This document shows positions 49,410 to 57,100 of a DNA stretch of 64,000 nt, piece after piece. The notes under the pieces are model-generated. The model saw only the letters and a list, made by a program, of their open reading frames with translations, did not search any database and had not been told where the DNA came from. This DNA comes from CAVROP01 sp050012175. Lineage in GTDB: Bacteria; Acidobacteriota; Terriglobia; UBA7540. The first letter of the stretch is position 1. Each line of letters begins with the position of its first letter. The stretch is from the NCBI GenBank assembly GCA_050012175.1, contig JBEKHR010000001.1, positions 124,001-188,000 of the forward strand, written 5' to 3'. The position numbers and the translations under genes are program-made.

Positions 49410-49964
49410 TTGCGTGTTATTTCCGGCACATACCGCGGGCTTCACTTAGGGACTTTAAAGGGCGGGAATCTTCGCCCCACCTCCGACCAAATGCGCGAGA
49501 CGTTGTTTGATGTGCTTGGTCCCGGAGTGGAGGGCGCGAGCTTCCTCGATGCCTACGCCGGAAGCGGTGCGGTGGGGATCGAGGCGCTGAGCCGCGGGGC
49601 AAGCGAGGTCGTGTTCATCGAACATCATCGCCCGGCCCAACAGCTCATCCGCAAGAATCTCGAGAGCCTGGGAATCGAGTCCGGCTATTACCTGCTCAGG
49701 TCCACGGTCGCAACAGGACTCGAAAGACTGGAGCAGGAAGGTTCGCAGTTTAATTTCGTCTTCCTGGACCCTCCCTATAACGAAATAGGTGAGTACCACT
49801 ACATCCTGCGCCTTCTCGGACGCTCACATCTGTTGGATTCGCGATCCCTGGTGATTGCGGAACACTCGCGCCACTGTTTTCTCGAAGAAGAGTACGGGAA
49901 CCTGCGTCGGGATCGCCTGATTCGCCACGGCGATGCACAACTTGGCTTCTATCGCGTGAAATAG
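49410..49964 (+). CDS. rsmD: 16S rRNA (guanine(966)-N2)-methyltransferase RsmD
   Basis: 184 residues from a TTG start reading MRVISGTYRG. RPTSDQMRETLFDVL, FLDAYAGSGAVGIEALSRGA and FIEHHRPAQQLIRKNLE define the S-adenosylmethionine fold. NFVFLDPPYNE holds the DPPY active-site motif for exocyclic amino groups. It methylates G966 of 16S rRNA. The coaD gene that often follows is absent here; a repeat and a tRNA gene come instead. Confidence 0.94.
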   Translation: MRVISGTYRGLHLGTLKGGNLRPTSDQMRETLFDVLGPGVEGASFLDAYAGSGAVGIEALSRGASEVVFIEHHRPAQQLIRKNLESLGIESGYYLLRSTVATGLERLEQEGSQFNFVFLDPPYNEIGEYHYILRLLGRSHLLDSRSLVIAEHSRHCFLEEEYGNLRRDRLIRHGDAQLGFYRVK

Positions 49965-50081
49965 AGCAGGGTCGCGTCAAAGTCCTTGCGGGCAGGAATC
50001 CATAGGCCCCGCAGGGGCCTCCCGTGAGTAGTCCGTCAGCCGACGGATTTCAACCTGCGGACAACAAGGCCGAGGGAGCTG

Positions 50082-50162
50082 ATTCGCGCCCTCTCCCCCT
50101 TGGGGGAGAGGGTGGGCCGCACCGGCGTTTTGTTCAGCCGGGGCGGGCCGGGTGAGGGGGTT
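50082..50162. repeat. CCCTCTCCCCCTTGGGGGAGAGGG repeat block after rsmD
   Basis: A hairpin of CCCTCTCCCC and GGGGAGAGGG is followed by GGGCCGGGTGAGGGGG. It is the same unit as at 46800 and 49265. Confidence 0.75.
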
Positions 50163-50308
50163 GGCAGCCTCGCCTTCCGTTTCCAGCTCACAAATCGCCG
50201 CTGAAGGGCATTTACCCAAAGCGCATTAAAGCGCAATACCCGACCTTGACCATGGGCGCTCTCTTACCCTAGTATTGTGAATCATGCCATTGTCCCGGGC
50301 GATCCTGT

Positions 50309-50383
50309 GGCGGGGTAGCTCAGTGGCAGAGCGAGGGTCTCATAATCCCTAGGTCGGGAGTTCGATCCTCCCCCCCGCTACCA
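50309..50383 (+). tRNA. tRNA-Met (anticodon CAT), CCA encoded
   Basis: The 75-nt cloverleaf closes: acceptor GGCGGGG with CCCCGCT (first pair G-T), D arm GCTC...GAGC, anticodon stem AGGG/CCCT with loop CTCATAA, and T stem GGGAG/CTCCC with TTCGATC loop. The discriminator A and CCA are encoded. The anticodon is CAT. Elongator Met is the simplest call; an isoleucine tRNA with modified C34 cannot be excluded from sequence alone. Confidence 0.9.
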
Positions 50384-50521
50384 TTTACTTTCAATAAATT
50401 GCAGGAGTTTCTCTCAAACCCCATCAGCCCTACCGTGGGGAATTTTGTGACGTAAACCTTGATGCCTCATGCATATTCTCATATCTTAACAAAGTTTGAC
50501 GAAGGATGTATCATAAGAATC

Positions 50522-50839
50522 ATGCCGTTTATGAACTCGTGGGAGAGGAAGATTCATTTCTTCAAGCATGGTCACGAGTTCGGTGTTAGCAGCGAGGAAG
50601 AATACGAACATATGGCTGACACCTTTATGTTCGGCGACATGACGCCTCCAACTCAGGAATGCATGCGCCCAAGTTTGGTGGATCGCCTGAGGTTCAACCG
50701 CCGGAATCGGCATTTTGGGGTAGCTTGCGTCGTCCCAGTATTCATCAGGACATTTTATCCTGTGAATCCAATGAAAATTGCGCGGCATGGTGGTCCTGAT
50801 TCGTTTTTTGCTTTCGAGTGCGGACGGGTAAACCTATGA
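50522..50839 (+). CDS. Candidate BECR-fold nuclease toxin domain protein
   Basis: 105 residues from the ATG at 50522; the frame is open to a TTG at 50459. KIHFFKHGHEFGVSSEEEY followed by EHMADTF, and later RFNRRNRHFGVACVV with IRTFYPV, matches the His-Lys-His and strand pattern of barnase/EndoU/colicin E5-D/RelE-like nuclease domains found at the ends of phage and polymorphic toxins. Here it is a free-standing small protein. It overlaps the CPCC gene by 4 nt (ATGA), as expected for a toxin and partner. Family assignment is from motif memory only. Expected to act on RNA in the cytoplasm. Confidence 0.55.
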   Translation: MPFMNSWERKIHFFKHGHEFGVSSEEEYEHMADTFMFGDMTPPTQECMRPSLVDRLRFNRRNRHFGVACVVPVFIRTFYPVNPMKIARHGGPDSFFAFECGRVNL

Positions 50840-51237
50840 GATATCGCTGCCCAGTATGCATGTACGATGCGCTGCCATACCCGCCGACCGATTACCACAT
50901 TTGCCCCTGCTGCGGCACTGAGTTTGGGAACGACGACGAGGACTTCAGCCATGAGCAGTTACGCGAAATGTGGATCACAAGCGGTGCACATTGGTTTTTC
51001 GGCAATCCCCCACCCGATTGGAATGGGTTTATCCAATTGTATGGGGCTGGATTTATCCTGCTAAGTTTCACTGGATTTATCGTGCTAAGTTTCAGAGGAA
51101 CAGAAACCGAGATTCAAAAAGAAAGCGGCGCACTGCGCACAATTAACAAATTTGAGTATTCCGTACCATTTGCCGGGCCCAACCAGGATTTTTGGCTGCG
51201 TAGGTCAGTGGCAGAGCGAGGGTCCCACAATCCCTAG
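50836..51237 (+). CDS. CPCC cysteine-rich domain protein
   Basis: 133 residues. YRCPVCMYDALPYPP and YHICPCCGTEFGNDDEDFS give the four zinc-ligand-like cysteines of the CPCC family, followed by HEQLREMWITSGAHWFF. The second half has less character. The last dozen or so codons run into the degenerate second copy of the tRNA, and the TAG stop is formed by tRNA-derived sequence, so the original C-terminus may have been replaced. Because of the 4-nt overlap with the toxin-like gene I infer an antitoxin or immunity role. Confidence 0.65.
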   Translation: MRYRCPVCMYDALPYPPTDYHICPCCGTEFGNDDEDFSHEQLREMWITSGAHWFFGNPPPDWNGFIQLYGAGFILLSFTGFIVLSFRGTETEIQKESGALRTINKFEYSVPFAGPNQDFWLRRSVAERGSHNP

Positions 51238-51265
51238 GTCGGGAGTTCGATCCCCCCTGCTACCA
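51194..51265 (+). pseudogene. Degenerate tRNA copy (pseudo-tRNA)
   Basis: It matches the tRNA at 50309 through the D loop, anticodon stem and T arm, but the 5' acceptor is GGCTGCG, the anticodon loop is CCCACAA (T33 lost, anticodon CAC) and two bases are missing between T arm and acceptor. It cannot fold as a normal tRNA. It ends in CTGCTACCA. Confidence 0.8.
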
Positions 51266-51401
51266 GTAATTTTCAGTAGATTGCGGCAGTTTCTCTCAAG
51301 CTCCACCGGCGCCAAAGCGGGGACTTTTGTGACGTAAACCTTGATCTCTCATTTCCTTTTTACGGAAAACAGGGGTGATATAGGTGGGAGGATTCACGCG
51401 A

Positions 51402-51992
51402 ATGGGCCATATATTCGAGCTTCCCGAGTACAGTGCGTCTTTTGCGAGATTCGTGACCACGGCCATACAGGAGCTAATGAGGCGGAAGGATCCGGTCTTC
51501 GCTTCTATCAAAATCATTGAATTGCCACAGGTCCCAAGCGTCCGAAACACCATGCCCTCCGGCCAGATCGTAGACAACGCCCCGATGGCCGTTCCGATGC
51601 CATTCGCCGTGGTTTTTGCGGACGCGATTGCGGGCAACCTAGCAAGCTTGGTAGCAAGCATTGACGTGGGGGCCGAAGCGAGCCTGAAATTAGTGATGCC
51701 TCAAATATTCGCCTACCATGGTCGCCTCTGCGAGGCTGCCGGGACCGCTACAGACGCGGGCGGTCAAAAGCTCAGCCGTAAGTTAATCCAGGAAAGCTTC
51801 GAAAAGATGCAGATCAATTTCGATGCCGCCGGTCAGCCGATAATGCCGACCATCGTGGTGCACCCGGATATGCTGAAGCAACTGGAGGACCTGCCGCCTG
51901 CTACCGACGAAGAGATCCGAGCTTGGGACGAGATGATCGAGCGCAAGAGGGGTGAGTTTAATGATCGCCAACGTCATCGGAAGCTATCTTGA
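51402..51992 (+). CDS. Unrecognised protein, first gene of a two-gene unit with a nuclease-like partner
   Basis: 196 residues from the ATG at 51402, with GGGAGGA about 9 nt upstream; a GTG at 51384 is less likely. The N-terminal half begins MGHIFELPEYSASFARFVTT. A central alanine-rich stretch (MPFAVVFADAIAGNLASLVA) is probably helical. The last 45 residues, with MPTIVVHPDMLKQLEDLP then DEEIRAWDEMIERKR and a basic RQRHRKLS end, look like a charged helix that could bind nucleic acid or the partner. No known family is evident. It overlaps the next gene by 32 nt. Confidence 0.7.
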   Translation: MGHIFELPEYSASFARFVTTAIQELMRRKDPVFASIKIIELPQVPSVRNTMPSGQIVDNAPMAVPMPFAVVFADAIAGNLASLVASIDVGAEASLKLVMPQIFAYHGRLCEAAGTATDAGGQKLSRKLIQESFEKMQINFDAAGQPIMPTIVVHPDMLKQLEDLPPATDEEIRAWDEMIERKRGEFNDRQRHRKLS

Positions 51993-53550
51993 TAATCTCG
52001 AAGAGCGGGAGTTCGATGCCCCTTTCATGTCCCTACTTCGTGGGCTCCGCTTCACAGATATTCATTTCCTGCACGGCCCCTTCGAGTTCGGCAAGGACTT
52101 CATTGCAAAGGGATATGATGGGGGGACGTTCTGCCAGTTCGCATTTCAAACAAAGGCTGGCGATCTAAAGCGCCCGGCCTGGAACGACTGCCGCGGCCAG
52201 ATTGATGATCTCCGAACCAGTCCGCTGGCTCACACTGCATTTGATCGACAGTTGCCCCGCAGGGCCGTGCTTGTGACAACGGGACGCCTCGTCGGTGGCG
52301 CAGCCTTGGCGGCGCAAGATTACTCGGAGCACTTGAAGACACTCGGAGAGATCGATTTCACTACGTGGGACCGAGAAACCCTAATTCAGTTTATCAGCGA
52401 CAGTCCCGAAGTCGGCCTTACGGGTGCGTCGACGGGGGCCCTGCTCGGCCTCCTGGGTGCCATAGACCAGAATCAAGTGCACGAACTAGGCCTTGAAGAG
52501 TTCTCACGCGGATGGTGCACGGGGACTGGAGTATCCTTGTATAAGGCAGCCCTTGAGGGAGCCGTAGTCGCAAACAGGCTCCGTCGCCAGGATCGGCTCG
52601 ACCTCGCGTGCTACGTGGCTCTTTGTCTAATCAGAGCATCGTGGACAATCAACCACGGATCAGAGCCTCCTGACGGCGTGGGGCTTCTTGTGGCAAACAC
52701 GGGGAGAAGTTTATTCCGGCACTACTCTCTCGACCTGCTCAGCCGGTGCAGCGACGACGTTCTTGACCCGCTGAAGCTCATACATGCGCATGAGCCACAT
52801 TCAGCCCATGTGACCTACCCTGTCCGCTGCCTTCGGGTCGCGGAGATTCTCGCGCTGCTTGCGCTTTTGGAACAGGACGAGGGAGGGCCCACCCATAAGG
52901 TCCGCGAATTTCTTTTGGCGTTCCTCCGAAACAATCCAGGGGCATCGCATCCGATCTCCGACCGCTGGGCAGTGTCTCTTATTCCACCGGTGCTTGTGCT
53001 GCGCAACAGCGCGCCGATCGGGGAACTCACTGCCTTCCTGAATAATGTCACTCGATGGGTCTGCGACCGCTACGATTCGAATGGGCTCGGCCTGGCTGGC
53101 CCGTACTCCAGTCCCGACGATGAGGTCAACTATCTGCTGGGCGGCCCGTTCCAACATATCCTCCCATTGCAGCGAAGGTCAGACTCCTACATTGCCACAG
53201 TCGTACTTGATCTAGCGGCCATACTGCGAATGAAAGACGTCTTCGAACTGGCAAGGAATGATTTCATGGCAGTTGGCATAACGCTGCCGGTCATCGAAGC
53301 CAGCGACACGCGCGGGCAGTACCTAATCGGCGGGGAAGGTCTCCACATCAACCCGAATATGGAGTATTCCGAGGCCTGGAACCCGTGCGATGGTTGGAAG
53401 GTCGCGCCCCATCATCATCGGGCGTCAGGCGCCTACTATTTGGAGCAGATAGGTAGGCCGTGGGATCACTTGGCCGTCAGCGCTGTGCTTCGGGACCGGT
53501 ACTTCCTACCGGCCTGTATGGCCTATGTACCAGAAGCGCGCCGCGACTAA
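51961..53550 (+). CDS. Large protein with N-terminal PD-(D/E)XK-like nuclease signature
   Basis: 529 residues from the ATG at 51961 with GAGGGGTGAG before it. The N-terminal 140 residues read as a restriction-endonuclease-like fold. GPFEFGKDFIAKG contains Asp46, and FAFQTKAGD contains Gln63-Thr-Lys65, a D...QxK active site as in Mrr-like enzymes. CRGQIDDLRTSPL and RRAVLVTTGRL follow as helix and strand. The remaining 380 residues are mostly helical, without a motif I recognise (for example LEGAVVANRLRRQDRLDLAC). I infer a two-component nuclease system in a tRNA-linked accessory block. The target and trigger are unknown. Confidence 0.7.
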   Translation: MIANVIGSYLDNLEEREFDAPFMSLLRGLRFTDIHFLHGPFEFGKDFIAKGYDGGTFCQFAFQTKAGDLKRPAWNDCRGQIDDLRTSPLAHTAFDRQLPRRAVLVTTGRLVGGAALAAQDYSEHLKTLGEIDFTTWDRETLIQFISDSPEVGLTGASTGALLGLLGAIDQNQVHELGLEEFSRGWCTGTGVSLYKAALEGAVVANRLRRQDRLDLACYVALCLIRASWTINHGSEPPDGVGLLVANTGRSLFRHYSLDLLSRCSDDVLDPLKLIHAHEPHSAHVTYPVRCLRVAEILALLALLEQDEGGPTHKVREFLLAFLRNNPGASHPISDRWAVSLIPPVLVLRNSAPIGELTAFLNNVTRWVCDRYDSNGLGLAGPYSSPDDEVNYLLGGPFQHILPLQRRSDSYIATVVLDLAAILRMKDVFELARNDFMAVGITLPVIEASDTRGQYLIGGEGLHINPNMEYSEAWNPCDGWKVAPHHHRASGAYYLEQIGRPWDHLAVSAVLRDRYFLPACMAYVPEARRD

Positions 53551-54172
53551 GGCCCTAATGGCGACGGGCATGTCGGCATCGGCCATTTCTGTGGGTGGCG
53601 CGAACATCGTCATGCATGTACGCGCCCCAGTAACCCACGCAACTCCAGCGCCCACCGGCACCATCCCTCTCGCTACTCGCGGCACCCTATCCATCGTCAG
53701 AAGAGACTGATCCCCCCGATGACAAAACCTCCAGCTCGACCATGGGCAATCGGTCGGCACTGAATCGCAGACCGTTCGAGGGGCTTATCATGCCCATAAA
53801 AACTATTGATTTAACACGTTCATTCACGGTCGAGCATACTTAATCCTGTCGAGGCAAAGGGGTAGGTGTCCGCAAGGAGGGACGCGGGACCTGTGCCATT
53901 GTGCGGAGCAAGGGGGGAATTTGGTTCGCGTTACGGTGTTAACCCTCCTGAATCCTTAGGGATATCAAGGGCCGAGCCTCTGGCCAGGCCTATGTAGCAC
54001 GATGCCTTCGCTGTGGGTTGTGCTTCCATCACCGCCTTCGCACCCGGGGGCTAATAGGGTGCTTGAACATCTCGAATAAAAACGCGGCCAGGCGCTAGGG
54101 GCTGGAGTGCTTCCCCCATTTAGTACCGACCATCCAGCACTTATCGCCTGGTGAGTCAGGTACGTATTTAAC
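53551..54172. other. Intergenic region before gltB, about 620 bp
   Basis: It holds no convincing gene. It contains a structured leader candidate (53836-53990) and the presumed gltB promoter, for which no clean -35/-10 pair was found. Confidence 0.5.
53836..53990 (+). ncRNA. Candidate structured 5' leader of gltB (possible riboswitch)
   Basis: AGGTGTCC at 53874-53881 region pairs with GGAC...ACCT around a GCAAGGAG loop. Downstream are GGAGCAAGGGGGGAATTTGG, GGTGTTAACC and CTCCTGAATCC, then GGCC-rich arms (GGGCCGAGCCTCTGGCC). Several words resemble conserved pieces of the ydaO c-di-AMP riboswitch (CTTAAT, GAGC-GGGGGA, GGTG, CCTGAATCC), but the order was compared only by eye. It could also be a plain attenuator. 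Confidence 0.3.
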
Positions 54173-57100
54173 ATGAGCTACAGCTTTATCTCCCGAGGTT
54201 TGCCACAGTCGCAGGGTCTATACGATCCGCGCAACGAGCACGATGCCTGTGGGATTGGTTTTGTAGCGAACATTTCCGGCGAGAAAAGCCACGACATCAT
54301 CCTCAAAGGCATCGAGATTCTCATCAACCTCACGCACCGGGGCGCCTGCGGCTGCGATCCGCAGACCGGTGACGGCGCGGGAGTCTTGCTCCAAATCCCT
54401 CATGCCTTTTTCGAAGCCGAGTGCACTCGGTTGGGCTTCGCGCTGCCCTCGCCGGGCGAATACGGCGTGGGAATGGTGTTTCTTCCGGTGGAAACACACG
54501 AGCGCATGCGCTGCGAGGCCCTCGTAGAAGAGATCGTGCGTGAGGAGGGCCTCTCTGTACTTGGTTGGCGGGACACGCCGGTAAACGCCAACACCATTGG
54601 ACGCCTGGCCCGCAGCACCCAGCCTTACATTGAGCAAGTCTTCATCCGGCGAGCCTACGGGATGGACCAGGACGCCCTGGAGCGGAAGCTCTACGTCATC
54701 CGCAAGCGCGCGGAAAGCGAAGTGGCCAAAACGGAGCTTCGGGAGAAAAGCTTCTTTTACATTCCCTCACTCTCTTCCCGCACGATCGTTTACAAAGGCC
54801 TGCTCCTTGCCCCTCAGATCGCCAACTTCTACATCGAGCTGTCGAATTCGGAAGTCAGAAGCGCGATATGTCTGGTTCACCAGCGCTTTTCTACCAACAC
54901 CTTTCCCACCTGGCATCTTGCACATCCGTATCGCTATCTCTGTCACAACGGAGAAATCAATACCCTGCGCGGCAACGTGAACTGGATGCACGCGCGGACT
55001 TCCGTGCTGGCTTCGCCGCTGTTTGGTGAGGACATCAAGAAACTAGAGCCCATCATCGCCCCTGGCGGCAGCGATTCGGCCAACCTCGACAACGCTGTGG
55101 AACTCTTGACGCTCGCCGGGCGCAGCCTTCCTCACGTGATGGAAATGCTGATTCCGGCAGCCTGGGTGAGCGATCCCACGATGCCGGAAGACGTCAAGGC
55201 GTTCTATGAGTACCACGCTTCGTTGATGGAGCCTTGGGACGGCCCGGCGGCTGTGGCTTTCACGGACGGCCGCGTGATCGGCGCCAAGCTCGACCGCAAT
55301 GGATTGCGACCTGGTCGCTTTCTCGTGACAACCCGCGGCCTGGTCCTTATGGCGTCCGAGGCGGGCGTGTTGCCGGTAAATCCCGCGGAGATCCGCTTTA
55401 AGGGCAGGCTCGAGCCGGGCCGTATGCTCCTCGTGGACACGGAAAAGGGGCTTGTCATTCCCGATGAGGAGATCAAGAAGGAATTGGCTGCAAGGCGGCC
55501 TTACGCGAAGTGGCTGAGGGAAAACCAGATTACGCTGAAGCAGTTGGCCGATCCGCCGCGTGTCCAGCCCACTGACCACGCCACTATCCTGATGCGACAG
55601 CGCGCTTTCGGGTACACCGACGAGGACCTGCGCATCATCATGATTCCCATGGCGCACAACGGCGAAGAGCCCGTGGGGTCGATGGGAACTGATACTCCTC
55701 TCGCTTGCCTCTCGGACAAGCCCCAGTTGCTGTTCAATTACTTCAAGCAGATGTTCGCCCAGGTCACCAACCCGGCGATTGACCCCATTCGTGAAGACTT
55801 GGTCATGTCGCTCTACGACTTCATCGGGCGGGAGGGCAACATCCTGGATGAGACGCCCCAGCTCTGCCACACGCTGAAGAAGCGCCATCCCATGGTGACC
55901 AACTGGAACCTGGAAAAACTTCGCCGCGTCAGCCAGGGAGATTTTCTTGCCACCACGCTGCCCATGCTTTTTCGCGTGCAGGGTGGCGAGAAGCGCCTGG
56001 AGGAGGCGGTGGAGAGCCTTTGTCGTAGCGCCTCCTTGGCGATCAAGTCCGGCTATACGCTGCTGATTCTCTCCGACCGCGGCGTGGATGAGGAGTACGC
56101 GCCCATTCCGAGTCTCCTGGCATTATCAGCCGTGCACAATCATTTAGTCCGGGAGAAGACACGGACCCAGGTCGCCCTCATCGTCGAGACGGGCGAGCCG
56201 CGCGAGGTCATGCATTTCGCGCTCTTGCTCGGCTACGGCGCCAGCGCCATCAATCCCTATCTGGCTATCGAAACGCTGGAGGATCTGCACGTTCGAGGCT
56301 ACTTTCCCCCCGCTTACACATTCCAAAAGCTCCTGAAGAATTACATTAAAGCCGTCGATAAGGGACTGCTCAAGGTCCTTTCCAAGATGGGGATTTCAAC
56401 CCTGCAGAGCTATTGCGGGGCTCAAATCTTCGAGGCGATCGGGCTCAACCGCGCGGTCGTTGAGCGCTACTTCACGGGCACGCCTTCTCGGATTGAGGGT
56501 GTGGGTCTGGAGGTTCTGGCCCGCGAAGCCCTCACGAAGCACAAGTTCGCAATGCAGTCGCCGGCTGAGTCCGAAACCGAGCTGGAGATTGGCGGCAGCT
56601 ACCAATATCGAGAGCGGGGTGAGCGGCACCTGCTGAATCCTCTCACTATCAGCAAACTTCAGCATGCGGTGAGGCAGTCCAGCTACCCCACGTTTCAGGA
56701 GTACGCGAAGATCGTCAACGGGCAAAGCCGGGACCTCTACACGCTGCGAGGCATGCTCGATTTCCGGCCCGCCGGGCCGCCGCTGCCCATCGACGAAGTG
56801 GAACCGGCGTCTGAAATCGTCAAGCGGTTCGCCACGGGCGCCATGTCCTTCGGTTCCATTAGCAAGGAAGCGCATGAGACACTGGCCATCGCCATGAACC
56901 GCATTGGCGGCCGTTCCAACACTGGCGAGGGGGGAGAGGATGAAGCGCGCTTCCGCCCCGACCCCAACGGCGACTTGCGCCGCAGCGCAGTGAAGCAGGT
57001 AGCCTCGGCCCGGTTCGGTGTGACCACGAATTACCTGGTGAACGCGGATGAATTGCAGATCAAGATTGCGCAAGGCGCCAAGCCGGGCGAGGGCGGCCAG

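Larger units (their letters stand above)
50309..51352. mobile_element. tRNA-linked insertion with imperfect flanking duplication (possible att sites)
   Basis: The tRNA and about 85 bp after it (50309-50470) recur in diverged form at 51194-51352. Shared segments include CAGTGGCAGAGCGAGGGT, CCCTAGGTCGGGAGTTCGAT, GTTTCTCTCAA and TTTTGTGACGTAAACCTTGAT. The 885-bp unit between the copies carries two small genes of toxin/partner type. No integrase is seen, so this may be an old or mobilisable insertion, or a tandem duplication later filled. Confidence 0.6.

Noticed and set aside
53525..53710. 61-residue frame after the nuclease-like gene
   Set aside because: It overlaps the end of the larger gene, has no ribosome site and has low-complexity composition.
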